A DNA stretch of 64,000 nucleotides from Sulfurimicrobium lacus (GCF_011764585.1 NZ_AP022853.1:913501-977500), one strand, 5' to 3'; shown: positions 1-10,587, counted from the first letter of the stretch. Translations and numbers: made by a program. The notes: a model not told the origin generated them from the sequence alone.

Positions 1-206
1 CCGGTTCCTCGCCCTACGCGCAGCGCATCGCCGCGATGCGCGAGAAGTATCCCAACCTCGAACTGACGGCATGCGGCCAGACGCTGAGGAACCTGCGCGC
101 CAAGGGGGTGGACGTGCGCCTCCTGCCCGACACCGGCATTGCGCCTTCCGCGGTGGACGAAATCACCCTGCGTCTGAAGCAGGGCTGGGGCTATATCAAG
201 GTCTGA
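1..206 (+). CDS. DsrE-family-like protein, 3' end only
   Basis: The open frame enters from the left edge (first full codon at base 3) and stops with TGA at 204-206, giving 67 C-terminal residues. The tail, with a lone Cys in a TACGQTLRNL segment followed by KGVDVRLLPDTGIAPSAV and ending GWGYIKV, looks like the C-terminal half of small DsrE/DsrF-like proteins linked to intracellular sulfur handling. The active-site region of that family includes this conserved Cys. The N-terminus lies outside the window, so the exact subfamily cannot be set. Confidence 0.6.
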   Translation, partial: GSSPYAQRIAAMREKYPNLELTACGQTLRNLRAKGVDVRLLPDTGIAPSAVDEITLRLKQGWGYIKV

Positions 207-390
207 CCCGCTTTCCTCGCAGCATGCGGCGTGCGTCGCTCGGCACGGCGCGATTTACATGCCTCCTGCATGGTGGAATAATCATCCAACCCTAACCGCG
301 ACGGGCTTTCGCCAGTCCGCCTGGCCAGGCACGGTGCCGGATTCCGGCGCCGACGATGACATCCCTCAACCCGCATGGAAAGGAAACATC

Positions 391-1572
391 TTGGCTATCA
401 GGCAACAGAAGGACCCCGCCCGCGCTCTCGCACCCGAGAACGGCAAGGCGCGTGCGCGCCGCAGCGCTCCAGCTGCACGCCCCGCTTCTGCCGGCGACAT
501 CGCGCCCACCACAAATACCCAGGGAATCGAGACGTTCGCCATCGGCGAAGCGGTCGCCGCGGCGCAGGAGTCCAAGATCGTGGCTGTGAAGGACATTCTG
601 GCGGCGCAGCCGCCGGGCGATGCTCACGCCCTGGCGCGGACCCTGAAAACCATCATGGCCGGCGCTTCTCCCGAGGACGCTTTGGTACTGCGGCGGGCCT
701 TGCTCAAGGAACAGGGTCCGGCTGCGCCCAAACTGCCGGTCAGCCCCGACGATCTGCTGTCGGACGACTGGCGGGACGGAGGTTACCCCTACAAGAACCT
801 GCTGTCGCGCAAGAGTTACGAGCGCCAGAAATATCACCTGCAGGTGGAGTTGCTCAAGTTGCAGGCCTGGGTCAGGGAAACCGGCCAGCGGCTGGTGATC
901 CTGTTCGAGGGGCGCGACGCGGCGGGCAAAGGCGGCACCATCAAGCGCTTCATGGAACATCTCAACCCGCGCGGCGCGCACGTGGTGGCGCTGGAAAAGC
1001 CGACCGAGACCGAGCGCGGCCAGTGGTACTTCCAGCGCTATATCCAGTACCTCCCCACCGCCGGCGAAATCGTCCTGTTCGACCGTTCCTGGTATAACCG
1101 CGCCGGCGTTGAACGGGTGATGGGCTTCTGCTCGCAGGAGGAATACCTCGAATTCATCCGTCAGGCGCCGGAATTCGAGCGCAATCTGGCGCGCAGCAAT
1201 ATCCACCTGATCAAGTTCTGGTTCTCGGTGAGCAAGGAGGAGCAGCGGCGGCGCTTCAATGAGCGCGAGGTGCATCCGCTCAAGCACTGGAAACTCAGCC
1301 CCATCGACCTGGCTTCGCTCGACAAGTGGGACGAATACACCAAGGCCAAGGAGGCGATGTTCTTCTACACCGACACCGCCGACGCGCCGTGGACGGTGAT
1401 CAAGTCCGACTGCAAGAAGCGCGCGCGCCTCAACGCCCTGCGCTACGTGCTGCACAAGCTGCCCTACGACAACAAGGACATCGAAGCCATCGGCCCGCTC
1501 GACCCGCTGCTGGTGGGGCGCGCCAATATCGTGTACGAGCGCGGCGAGAATTTGAATTCGCCGCTGATTTGA
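391..1572 (+). CDS. ppk2: Polyphosphate kinase 2
   Basis: 393-aa protein with one complete PPK2 domain. PPK2 enzymes move phosphate between polyphosphate and nucleotides in the cytoplasm. Visible motifs are the Walker A GRDAAGKGG (about residues 174-182), the FDRSWYNR Walker B/lid segment (about 230-237) and the family's HPLKHWKLSPIDL region. The first ~120 residues are an Ala/Arg-rich, low-complexity extension. I chose the TTG at 391 because AAGGA lies just upstream; an in-frame ATG at 259 would add 44 residues that do not look like protein. A strong terminator follows directly, so the gene is probably transcribed alone. The nucleotide preference (ADP or GDP) is not readable. Confidence 0.9.
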   Translation: MAIRQQKDPARALAPENGKARARRSAPAARPASAGDIAPTTNTQGIETFAIGEAVAAAQESKIVAVKDILAAQPPGDAHALARTLKTIMAGASPEDALVLRRALLKEQGPAAPKLPVSPDDLLSDDWRDGGYPYKNLLSRKSYERQKYHLQVELLKLQAWVRETGQRLVILFEGRDAAGKGGTIKRFMEHLNPRGAHVVALEKPTETERGQWYFQRYIQYLPTAGEIVLFDRSWYNRAGVERVMGFCSQEEYLEFIRQAPEFERNLARSNIHLIKFWFSVSKEEQRRRFNEREVHPLKHWKLSPIDLASLDKWDEYTKAKEAMFFYTDTADAPWTVIKSDCKKRARLNALRYVLHKLPYDNKDIEAIGPLDPLLVGRANIVYERGENLNSPLI

Positions 1573-1580
1573 GGCGAAAA

Positions 1581-1613
1581 AAAACGCAGGATGTTTCCAT
1601 CCTGCGTTTTTTT
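1581..1613 (+). terminator. Rho-independent terminator after ppk2
   Basis: A 12-bp perfect stem (1581-1592 pairs with 1599-1610) with a 6-nt loop, flanked by A-run and T-run, starting 9 bases after the ppk2 stop. The A/T symmetry means it can also terminate the gene that converges from the minus strand. Confidence 0.9.
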
Positions 1614-1630
1614 ACAGCGCGTGCCTTAAA

Positions 1631-1822
1631 TCAGCTTTTGCTCGGGCAGGAGTTCAAGCCCAGCAGCGGGTAGAACGGGCACCAGCCCATCAGTCCGGTA
1701 GCCAGCGGGATAACGCCGATCCAGCCCCACATGCCGATGACGCCACTCAGCGTCAGGCCAATCAAGGCCGCGCCAGCCACGATACGCAACAGCTTGTCGA
1801 TTCCACCTACGTTTGCTTTCAT
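1631..1822 (-). CDS. DUF2892 (YgaP-like) inner-membrane protein
   Basis: 63-aa protein with a start ATG at 1822 and AGGAG just upstream. It begins MKANVGGIDKLLRIVAGAAL and has two hydrophobic segments joined by a short turn, with the WCPFYPLLGL signature near the end typical of DUF2892. Family members occur alone or fused to rhodanese domains, and are thought to sit in the inner membrane. It lies just downstream of the Crp-type regulator on the same strand (75-base gap), a pairing that suggests a shared regulon, possibly in sulfur or redox stress. Confidence 0.85.
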   Translation of the reverse strand: MKANVGGIDKLLRIVAGAALIGLTLSGVIGMWGWIGVIPLATGLMGWCPFYPLLGLNSCPSKS

Positions 1823-1896
1823 TTTCAGCTCTCCTGGGAAAAAGTTTGCGACGGGATGATAATAGGGCAAGCGCCTCGCAGTGTATGTGACTTTGG

Positions 1897-2556
1897 TTAC
1901 ATTGCAATAGCACGCAAGGCTTTGGTGTCGAGCACCCTGATCTGCTCGCGCCCCAGTTCGAGCATGCCCTGTTCCTGGAAGCCTTTCAGCAGGCGGCTGA
2001 TGATCTCGCGCACGCTGCCGAGCTCGTCCGCCAGACCCTGATGGGTGGCGTGGATGATTTCGCCCTTGCCCAGCAGCAGTGCTGCCAGCCGCTGGTCCAG
2101 CTTGCGGAAGGCGACTTCTTCCACCAACTGCATCAGGTCGGCAAGGCGTTCGCCGAACAGGTTGAAGACGTAAGCGCGGAACGGCGGGTGCTGCTCGATC
2201 AGCAGGGTGAACAGCGCGCGCGGCACCACTACCGCGCTCAGGCTGCCCTCCGCGATGCCGCGCGCCGGATAGGCGTTCTGGCCCAGCAGGCAGCTGCTGG
2301 TGATGATGCAGCTTTCTCCCGGTGCGACGCGGTAAAGCTGCAACTCGCGCCCGTTGGCACCGGTCCGCACCACGCGCACCGACCCGCTGAGCGGCATGGG
2401 AAACGCCTGGCACGGGCTGCTGTTTTCGAACAGCACGGTCCCGGCTGGCGCCTCGATGTAGGCGGCTTCCTGGTCGAGCCGCCGCATCAGCTCGGCGGGC
2501 AAATCCCGCAACGAGGGGAACAGCGCGAGCAGTTGTGCCTTTGTTACATCATTCAT
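1897..2556 (-). CDS. Crp/Fnr-family transcriptional regulator
   Basis: 219-aa protein with an N-terminal cyclic-nucleotide-binding-like beta roll (about residues 10-125), a long dimer helix, and a C-terminal winged helix with THQGLADELGSVREIISRLL as the helix-turn-helix (about 170-190). There is no N-terminal Cys cluster as in FNR, so an oxygen-sensing [4Fe-4S] role is unlikely. The beta roll has a Cys pair in an ESCIITSSCLLG stretch, found in a subgroup of these regulators. It probably controls the neighbouring DUF2892 gene. The effector is unknown. Confidence 0.9.
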   Translation of the reverse strand: MNDVTKAQLLALFPSLRDLPAELMRRLDQEAAYIEAPAGTVLFENSSPCQAFPMPLSGSVRVVRTGANGRELQLYRVAPGESCIITSSCLLGQNAYPARGIAEGSLSAVVVPRALFTLLIEQHPPFRAYVFNLFGERLADLMQLVEEVAFRKLDQRLAALLLGKGEIIHATHQGLADELGSVREIISRLLKGFQEQGMLELGREQIRVLDTKALRAIAM

Positions 2557-2599
2557 TGCCTAGCCTTCCAATCGTGAGACTCGCGGAGCGAACCTTTGT

Positions 2600-2637
2600 C
2601 CCCCTCTCCCGCAAGCGGGGGAGGGCAGGGGTGGGGG
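2600..2637. repeat. C-rich/G-rich palindromic repeat, copy 1
   Basis: Imperfect palindrome CCCCTCTCCCGC-AA-GCGGGGGAGGG followed by CAGGGGTGGGGG, between the Crp-type regulator and the cupin gene. It belongs to the same family as the repeat inside pepD (8558-8600) and the paired copies after draG (53423-53561). Confidence 0.75.
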
Positions 2638-2736
2638 AAACGGGCATGGCGATTTCTATGATAGGGGTTGCTGCTTTAACCATGTCCGCCCGTGAGCAGC
2701 GATAATATCCGGATTATCACATTTTGGAGTCGCGAC

Positions 2737-3198
2737 TTGAAACAGCTTACCGCCGCAACGCTGGATACCCTTGCCCTGCAGGCCCGACAATCGCCGCGCC
2801 GCCGCGCCAACCACAACCTGCATGAGGAACTGGGCGACCCGGTCCAGCGCCTGGCCATCGCCATGGAGCCCGATACCCTGGTGTTGCCGCACCGCCACCC
2901 GCAAACCTGGGAAATGCTGTTCCCGCTGCGCGGGCGCTTTTTGGTACTACATTTCGACGAAGCGGGGCGCGTCACCGAGCGCACGGTGCTGGGCGCGGAC
3001 TGCCAGGTGCTGGAGAACCCGGCCGGCACGTGGCACGCGGTCCTGTCGCTGGATCAGGGCGGCATCATTTTCGAAGTCAAGCAGGGGCCGTACATGTCTG
3101 TGGGCGAGGCCGACCAGGCGCACTGGGCTGTAGGGCGCTCGGCTGATGAGTTGAATGCCTGGTATGCAAGCGCTCATGTCGGGGATAGTTTCGCCTAA
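2737..3198 (+). CDS. WbuC-family cupin-fold metalloprotein
   Basis: 153-aa protein. It starts MKQLTAATLDTLA, has RRRANHNLHEE, then the cupin metal motif HRHPQTWEMLFPLRGRF and a second motif TWHAVLSLDQGGIIFEVKQGPY. WbuC-like cupins are linked to surface polysaccharide loci in enterobacteria, but their chemistry is not settled. I chose the TTG at 2737 because GGAGT precedes it and the family start matches; an in-frame ATG at 2692 would add 15 residues. The gene stands alone here, with no polysaccharide genes beside it. Confidence 0.85.
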   Translation: MKQLTAATLDTLALQARQSPRRRANHNLHEELGDPVQRLAIAMEPDTLVLPHRHPQTWEMLFPLRGRFLVLHFDEAGRVTERTVLGADCQVLENPAGTWHAVLSLDQGGIIFEVKQGPYMSVGEADQAHWAVGRSADELNAWYASAHVGDSFA

Positions 3199-3266
3199 GC
3201 CTGCCAGCCCGCTCAAAATCCCGTAAAATTGCGCTCATCCCCATCATCCTGAATTAAGCGAACACC

Positions 3267-4930
<1,664 letters not shown>

Positions 4931-4931
<1 letters not shown>

Positions 4932-5452
4932 TGGACACGAACCCGCGCGTGATCATCATCGCCGGCCCCAACGGGGCCGGAAAAACCACTTTTGCGCGCG
5001 AGTTTCTTCCGCAAGAAGCTCAACTCCCGGTCTTCATCAACGCCGATCTCATTGCCGCGGGACTTTCGCCGTTCAAACCTGAAGTGGCCGCCATCCAGGC
5101 TGGCCGCATCATGTTGGCCGAGATCGCTGAGAAATCTGCCAAACGCGAAAGCTTTGCCTTCGAGACTACGCTGTCCGGCCATGGCTATGCACGACACATT
5201 CCGGAGTGGCGCAAGGCAGGCTATCGCGTGGAGTTGTTTTTTCTTTCTCTCGATTCCCCTGAGACTGCCATCGCCCGAGTAAGGAACAGAGTCGCGCAAG
5301 GCGGTCATGACGTGCCGGAAACCACCATCCGCCGCCGCTTTTCCGGCGGCATCGAGAATTTCCACAGTATTTACAAGCCGCTTGTCGACGCCTGGCTGTT
5401 CTACGACAATTCAGGCAACGAACCCATTCCGCTGGACTGGAGCGAATCATGA
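4931..5452 (+). CDS. Zeta-toxin-like P-loop kinase
   Basis: 173-aa protein with a zeta-toxin fold: Walker A AGPNGAGKTTFARE near the N-terminus, FINADLIAAGLSPF, then ESFAFETTLSGHGYARHIP and an RVELFFLSLDSPETAIARV strand-helix. Classical zeta toxins phosphorylate UDP-N-acetylglucosamine; many short relatives have unknown substrates. The ATG at 4931 overlaps the ettA stop (TAATG), so it can be translated by coupling. The next small ORF overlaps its stop by ATGA. This looks like a toxin-first toxin/antitoxin pair riding on a housekeeping gene. Confidence 0.85.
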
Positions 5453-5628
5453 CCACAGCCAAGAAAACACGACCCATATCCCCCGATCTGCTGGGGGCTG
5501 AACTGGCCATCAAGCGGGCGGCTCAGCGAGCACGCGAAATTGCCATACAAACCAATACGCCCTGTATCGTCCGACAGGACGGCAAGCTCGTCGACATTAC
5601 GAAGCGATCGGCTCCTGGCGCGAATTAG
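5449..5628 (+). CDS. Small protein paired with the zeta-like kinase (candidate antitoxin)
   Basis: 59-aa ORF from ATG at 5449 to TAG at 5626-5628. It overlaps the zeta-like gene by 4 bases (ATGA), a sign of translational coupling. It begins MTTAKKTRPISPDLLGAELA, has an Ala/Arg-rich helix (IKRAAQRAREIA) and ends in a short strand-like IVRQDGKLVDI. I do not recognise a named family. Position and size fit an antitoxin or accessory protein for the kinase upstream; that is inference. Similar small proteins often follow chromosomal zeta-like kinases. Confidence 0.7.
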   Translation: MTTAKKTRPISPDLLGAELAIKRAAQRAREIAIQTNTPCIVRQDGKLVDITKRSAPGAN

Positions 5629-5743
5629 CTTGAGATAGCATGAGCCAACCCCCTTTGGTTTGCGACACCGACAAGACGAAGCGCCTGGACGAGGGCGGGC
5701 GAAGCCTAAACTGGTCAGCCGCTGAATCAGAAGCCCGCCGCGC

Positions 5744-6448
5744 GTGAACGCCTGCCCCTCCTGTTGCTACCCCATGGCGCCGCTCGGCGTGGACGCGCGC
5801 CTGGCGGGGAAGGTGGAGATCGACCTGTGCTTCTCGTGTCAGGGCATCTGGTTCGACGGCATGGAAAGTACGCAAATGTCGCCCGGCGGCGTCGTGGAGC
5901 TGTTCAGACTGATTCACGAACACCGCGACCACCAGCGCCACCAGCTCGGCGCAGACTTGCGCTGCCCCCGCTGCGAGGGGCACCTGGTCGGCAGCCTCGA
6001 CATCGTCAAGAGCGGACGTTTCAATTACCACCGTTGCAGCAACGGACACGGACGTTTCGTTACCTTCGCCCAGTTCATGATCGAGAAGGGCTTCGTGCGC
6101 CAGCTGAGCGGGGCAGAAATCGAGGCGCTCAAGGCACGCATCGGCGTGGTCCATTGCACCAGTTGCGGCGCGCCAGTCGACATTCGCAAGGACAGCGCCT
6201 GCACCTACTGCCACTCTCCCATCGCCATTCTCGATCCGCAGGCGGTCGAGAAAGCATTGGCCAGCTACCAGCAGGCCGAGGTGAAACGCACGACCCTCGA
6301 CCCCGAAGCCCTGGCGGACGCGATATTGATGGCGGAACGCGAGCGTGGCGCCTCGCCTCGCGCGGCGGGCACCGAGCTCGACCTGCCGATAGGCGACCTG
6401 ATCGTTTCCGGCATCGGGATTATGGCTGGCATGCTGAAACGGCTCTAG
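5744..6448 (+). CDS. Zinc-ribbon (TFIIB-type) protein
   Basis: 234-aa soluble protein with a GTG start. Three Cys clusters are visible: CPSCCYPM ... CFSCQGIWFDG near the N-terminus (the zf-TFIIB pattern with its WFD tail), CPRCEG ... HRCSNGHGRF in the middle, and CTSCGAPVDIRKDSACTYC about residue 145. The C-terminus has DLPIGDLIVSGIGIMAGMLKRL, a possible amphipathic or membrane-touching helix. It probably binds three zinc ions. The function is unknown. It stands alone between the zeta pair and the KTSC gene. Confidence 0.75.
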   Translation: MNACPSCCYPMAPLGVDARLAGKVEIDLCFSCQGIWFDGMESTQMSPGGVVELFRLIHEHRDHQRHQLGADLRCPRCEGHLVGSLDIVKSGRFNYHRCSNGHGRFVTFAQFMIEKGFVRQLSGAEIEALKARIGVVHCTSCGAPVDIRKDSACTYCHSPIAILDPQAVEKALASYQQAEVKRTTLDPEALADAILMAERERGASPRAAGTELDLPIGDLIVSGIGIMAGMLKRL

Positions 6449-6495
6449 GCGCCTGTTCAATGAGCGGTGGGGCGTTGGAACAAAATTGAAGAGCC

Positions 6496-6786
6496 GTGCT
6501 CGAAATGGTTTTGGATAACACCATGGAAATGAAAAAGATCAACTCAGGCAAGTTGCGCGCCATCGGCTACGATGCGCGCGCCCGCTTGCTGCAGGTCCTG
6601 CTCGACGACGGCTGCACACTTCAGTACAGCGGCGTCGGCGAGGAAGCCTGGCGCCGCCTCAGTAGCTCGGGGTCGGCCTGGAGCTATTACCGCGACAACA
6701 TCGAAGAAGAGTTCAGCGCGAAGCTCGTTTCCGCCAACGCCCCTGCAGGCAAGAATCCGCTCGACGATTTATTCGGCAAACCCTGA
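6496..6786 (+). CDS. KTSC-domain protein
   Basis: Up to 96 aa from GTG at 6496 (weak GAAGAG upstream); ATGs at 6505, 6523 and 6529 are alternatives, and the conserved part starts at about MKKINSGKLRAIGYD. The body LLQVLLDDGCTLQYSGV ... AWSYYRDNIEEEF fits the KTSC domain, a ~60-residue domain named after a Lys-tRNA synthetase fusion. It carries a Ser rather than a Cys at some typical positions. The function of stand-alone KTSC proteins is unknown; nucleic-acid binding is only a guess. Confidence 0.75.
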   Translation: MLEMVLDNTMEMKKINSGKLRAIGYDARARLLQVLLDDGCTLQYSGVGEEAWRRLSSSGSAWSYYRDNIEEEFSAKLVSANAPAGKNPLDDLFGKP

Positions 6787-6850
6787 ATGGAAACAATCTC
6801 GGGTATTTCAAAGCTTTTTTATTCATTCACTGCGTCCTTGTAATTAACAT

Positions 6851-7597
6851 ATGGATTTTTCGATAGATATTCGGGAAAGCCGCGGCCTGCGCACGCTGCA
6901 CTTTGATGGGCGGTGGATGCAAGGGGCGATGCGGATCACGCGGCCCTGGGATTTGGAGCTGGAATACACGCAGGTGATGATGGCGTGTTTGCTGATGCGC
7001 GATGAAAGCAGCTTTCCGCGCAACATCCTGTTGATCGGCCTCGGCGCAGCCTCGCTGACAAAATTCCTTTACCGCAACTGCCCGCTTGCCCACCTGACGG
7101 TTGTTGAAATCGATGCGCGCGTGGTGGATGCGGCTCGCGAGCATTTCGGGCTGCCGCATGATCCGGTGCGGTTGAACATGGTGATTGGCGACGGGGTCGA
7201 TTTCATGATGGCCAGCGACCAGACATTTGATCTGATCCTGGTCGATGGTTTTAATGAGCACGCTCACCCCGGCGATCTCAATTCGCTGCCTTTTTATCAG
7301 GCATGCCGTTCACGGCTAAGCAATCAAGGCATGCTGGCCGCCAATCTGATCGGTTTGTGTCGCGGAGTAAAAGGCGGTTTCGCACATATCGAATCTGCTT
7401 TTGAAGACCGTGCCCTGATGTTCCCCCAGTGCAAAAGCGGAAACACGATTGCTTTCGCGGCGACAGCAGGCGTCATCAACGTTTCGCTGGATGAGTTGAA
7501 GAAAAAGTCGTTAGCGTTCGAGCAACGAACAGGTCTTGCGCTCTTGCCGGCTTTAAGAAAATTAGAAATGATGTGGCCAGCATCACATTCCCTTTGA
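6851..7597 (+). CDS. Spermidine-synthase-like methyltransferase-fold protein
   Basis: 248-aa protein. It has the Rossmann segment NILLIGLGAASLTKFLYR, acidic strand LTVVEIDARVVDAAREHF, and VIGDGVDFMM ... FDLILVDGFNEH, matching the polyamine aminopropyltransferase (spermidine synthase) fold. The N-terminus is short and lacks the usual beta-barrel domain. Such single-domain relatives often have unknown substrates, so the aminopropyl transfer reaction is not certain. It is monocistronic or loosely coupled to pepD downstream (28 bases). Confidence 0.75.
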   Translation: MDFSIDIRESRGLRTLHFDGRWMQGAMRITRPWDLELEYTQVMMACLLMRDESSFPRNILLIGLGAASLTKFLYRNCPLAHLTVVEIDARVVDAAREHFGLPHDPVRLNMVIGDGVDFMMASDQTFDLILVDGFNEHAHPGDLNSLPFYQACRSRLSNQGMLAANLIGLCRGVKGGFAHIESAFEDRALMFPQCKSGNTIAFAATAGVINVSLDELKKKSLAFEQRTGLALLPALRKLEMMWPASHSL

Positions 7598-7625
7598 ACC
7601 GCAACAGTCAATCACAAGTTCCCTT

Positions 7626-9173
7626 TTGAAGAATCTCCAACCATCCTGCGTCTGGTCGCACTTCGCCACCCTCTGCGCGATTCCGCGCGCTTCGCTGCAC
7701 GAGGATGCGCTGATCGCGCACCTGATCGCCTGGGCAAAGGCGCACAGCATCGCCGCCGTGGTCGATGCCGCCGGCAACCTGATCCTGAAAAAGCCCGCCA
7801 GCCCCGGCTGCGAGGCGATGCCGGGCGTGATCCTGCAAGGCCATCTCGACATGGTGTGTCAGGCCAATGCCGGTACGCAGCACGACTTCGAGCGCGACCC
7901 GATCAACGCGGTGGTGCGCGATGGCTGGGTGGTGGCGGAAAATACGACGCTGGGCGCGGACAACGGTATTGGCGTAGCGCTGGCGCTGGCTGCGCTGGAA
8001 GAGCCGGGGCTGGTTCATCCGGCGCTGGAGGTGCTGCTCACCGTCAACGAGGAATCCGGCATGGACGGCGCGCGCGGGCTGGTGTCCGGCACCTTGCAGG
8101 GCAAGGCGCTGATCAACCTCGACACCGAGGAGTGGGGGCATTTCTATCTCGGTTGCGCGGGCGGGGTGGATGTGGAGGTGCGCGGCGATTGCGCGCTGGA
8201 AGACCTGCCGCCGGGCTATGTGCCACTTCGGCTGGAAGTGTCCGGGCTGCGCGGCGGCCATTCCGGCATCGACATCCATCTCGGGCGCGGCAATGCGATC
8301 AAGCTGCTGGCGGAGGCGCTGCGCGAGCTGGCTTCCCGTTACGACCTGCGCCTGATCGGCACGCAGGGCGGCACGGCGCGCAACGCCATTCCGCGCGAGG
8401 CGGTTGCGGTGTTCGCGTTGCCGGCTGCGGAGGCGGCGCAACTGGACACATGGGTGCAGGCGAAGCATGCGGCATGGCGGGCGCGCTTTGCGGCGGCGGA
8501 TGCAAAGGTGGCGCTGGCGGTTCGGCAGGAACTTCTTGGGCTGGACAGCAGCGCTTCTACCCTCTCCCTAGCCCTCCCCCTGGAAGGGGGAGGGGATGGT
8601 TTGGTGGCTGCTGAATTCGCGCCGCGCAAGGCCATTTCTCGCACCGAGCGGGAGCGATTGCTCGATTTTCTCGACAGCGCCGCCAACGGCGTGGCGCGCG
8701 TCAGCGACGATTTTCCCGGCGTGACCGACACTTCGGACAATCTCGGCGTGCTTGCGCTGGAGCAGGGCGCGTTCCGTGCCACCTTCAAGGTGCGCTCGCT
8801 GCACGATGCACGCGCCGATGCGCTGGCCGACGAGATGGTGGCGCATGCCGCATCATTCGGCTTGCAGGCCTGGAAGGACGGCGCCTATCCGGGCTGGACG
8901 CCGAACCCGTCATCCCCGTTGCTCGATTTGTGCCGGCAGGTGTACAGCGCGCAATTCGGCCAGCCCGCGAGTTTGCAGGTGATACATGCCGGACTGGAGT
9001 GCGGCCTGCTCGCCGCCAGCCATCCGCAACTGGACATGATCTCCTTCGGCCCCGATATCCGCGGCGCCCACGCACCCGGCGAAAGCGTGGAAATCGCATC
9101 GGTCGCGCGCTGTTGGCAATTGCTCAAGGCGGTCCTGCATGCGCTGGCTCAGCCACATGCGGTGAGAGGCTAA
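7626..9173 (+). CDS. pepD: Aminoacyl-histidine dipeptidase (peptidase D)
   Basis: 515-aa M20-family metallopeptidase that cleaves Xaa-His and other dipeptides in the cytoplasm. Metal ligands are visible: H73 in QGHLDMV, D112 in LGADNG, and E142/E143 in VNEESGMDGA; the GHSGIDIHLGRGN dimer/lid segment follows. E. coli PepD has 485 residues. The extra length here includes an insertion at about residues 311-325 (STLSLALPLEGGGDGL) coded by an intergenic-type palindromic repeat in frame. The TTG start is supported by alignment to the family N-terminus, although no clear ribosome site precedes it. Confidence 0.93.
   Translation: MKNLQPSCVWSHFATLCAIPRASLHEDALIAHLIAWAKAHSIAAVVDAAGNLILKKPASPGCEAMPGVILQGHLDMVCQANAGTQHDFERDPINAVVRDGWVVAENTTLGADNGIGVALALAALEEPGLVHPALEVLLTVNEESGMDGARGLVSGTLQGKALINLDTEEWGHFYLGCAGGVDVEVRGDCALEDLPPGYVPLRLEVSGLRGGHSGIDIHLGRGNAIKLLAEALRELASRYDLRLIGTQGGTARNAIPREAVAVFALPAAEAAQLDTWVQAKHAAWRARFAAADAKVALAVRQELLGLDSSASTLSLALPLEGGGDGLVAAEFAPRKAISRTERERLLDFLDSAANGVARVSDDFPGVTDTSDNLGVLALEQGAFRATFKVRSLHDARADALADEMVAHAASFGLQAWKDGAYPGWTPNPSSPLLDLCRQVYSAQFGQPASLQVIHAGLECGLLAASHPQLDMISFGPDIRGAHAPGESVEIASVARCWQLLKAVLHALAQPHAVRG
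8558..8600. repeat. C-rich/G-rich palindromic repeat inside pepD, copy 2
   Basis: Palindrome with arms CCCTCCCCC and GGGGGAGGGG around TGGAA, preceded by CCCTCTCCCTAG. The same core occurs outside genes at 2600-2637 and 53423-53561. Here it is read in frame and adds about 14 residues to PepD. Confidence 0.8.
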
Positions 9174-9302
9174 TGGCCACCAAACGCGGGCGGCGCGATT
9201 GGTTCGTGTGCCACGAAAAACTCGGTTAGAATGGCCTATGCGAATTGAGATTTCTCCCTGAATGATTTCCCTCGCTCCAATTAAAGCCGGGTTCGCGACA
9301 CA

Positions 9303-10499
9303 ATGAACCTGGACCCTCGCACCCTGCTGTTTTCGCTCATCCTGTGCAACACCCTGATGGTGATTAGTCTGTTCGTCGCCACCTCGAGCGGCAACCGGGT
9401 CGGGAAACGGGACGGCATGGGCAAATGGGCGGTGGCGATCCTGCTGGAAACCCTGACCTGGGCGCTGGTCGCTGCTCGGGGCCATATCCCGGACACATTC
9501 TCGATCATTGCGGCCAACGTACTCAAGGCCGGCGCCCATGCCCTGATACTGGCTGCCATCTGCGAATTCCAGCGGCGCACGCTGCCGCGCTGGCAGTATT
9601 TTGCACCGTTGGCGCTGACCTTGTTGCTGGCGGTCGTTCTGGTGGACGACATACGTGGCCGCTTCATCTGGATAGGCCTGATCTACGCTTTCCAGATGGT
9701 GCTGGTCGCTCGCGTCTTGCTGTCCGACCGGGAAACCCGCGCCGGGCGGGCGTGGCGGCTGTTGTTCGGCGGGGCTGTCATGATCGTGCTGGTGCTGGGC
9801 TTGCGCGCTTTCGTTGCGCTGTCCGGACACGGCGAACTGGCACAGCCGCAGGTTGCCGGTGCTGCACCCCATTGGGTTCAGATCGTTTCCTTCATCGCCA
9901 TCATGGCGACTGCCTTGCTTGGTTCGATCGGTTTCGTGCTCATGGTGAAGGAACGCACCGATCGTGAAATTCTGCACCTGGCGATGACCGACAGCCTGAC
10001 TCAGGTGCCTAACCGGCGTGCCCTCATGGACTACGCGGAACGCACGCTGGCCCGGCGTTGTGGCAAGCCGGTGGCCTTGCTGATGATAGACGTGGATTTG
10101 TTCAAGGCTATCAACGATACCCACGGGCACCCGGTGGGGGATGAGGTTCTGCGCCAGATTGCCGCGCGGATGTTGGGGCGTCTGCGGCGTCACGATGTTC
10201 TGGGGCGCTACGGCGGCGAGGAATTCTGCGTGGTCGCCCCGGATACCGACATCCAGGGGGCGCTGCTGCTGGCCGAGTCGTTGCGGGAATTAGTCGCGTC
10301 CACACCCCTGGTGACCGAAAACGGAGAAATCTGCACCTCGATCAGCATCGGGGTCTCGTGCTTCCTGTCCGACGGCGGCAGGGAGCTGAAGACCATGCTT
10401 AATGAAGCCGATGAAGCGCTTTATGTGGCCAAACAATCAGGACGCAACCGTGTGGCCCATTTGGGTGCCCTGCCTGCAGGTGAACTGGCGGCGGCTTAA
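9303..10499 (+). CDS. Membrane-bound diguanylate cyclase (GGDEF)
   Basis: 398-aa protein. Residues 1-220 form about six to seven hydrophobic helices; a GGDEF domain follows. The active site reads GGEEF (about 304-308), and RRHD sits five residues upstream, so an inhibitory I-site is present. The substrate-binding LFKAINDTHGHPVGDEVL is intact. It should make c-di-GMP from GTP at the inner membrane. The N-terminal sensor domain has no obvious ligand pocket. The c-di-GMP riboswitch gene lies 9 kb downstream. Confidence 0.93.
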   Translation: MNLDPRTLLFSLILCNTLMVISLFVATSSGNRVGKRDGMGKWAVAILLETLTWALVAARGHIPDTFSIIAANVLKAGAHALILAAICEFQRRTLPRWQYFAPLALTLLLAVVLVDDIRGRFIWIGLIYAFQMVLVARVLLSDRETRAGRAWRLLFGGAVMIVLVLGLRAFVALSGHGELAQPQVAGAAPHWVQIVSFIAIMATALLGSIGFVLMVKERTDREILHLAMTDSLTQVPNRRALMDYAERTLARRCGKPVALLMIDVDLFKAINDTHGHPVGDEVLRQIAARMLGRLRRHDVLGRYGGEEFCVVAPDTDIQGALLLAESLRELVASTPLVTENGEICTSISIGVSCFLSDGGRELKTMLNEADEALYVAKQSGRNRVAHLGALPAGELAAA

Positions 10500-10587
10500 C
10501 GCGCATATCCGCTGCGGCCGGTATCGCGGCATCACCAAGGCTGCTTCTTCTGCCACAGCGGGGTTGGCCCGCGCCAGACTCGAAGGT

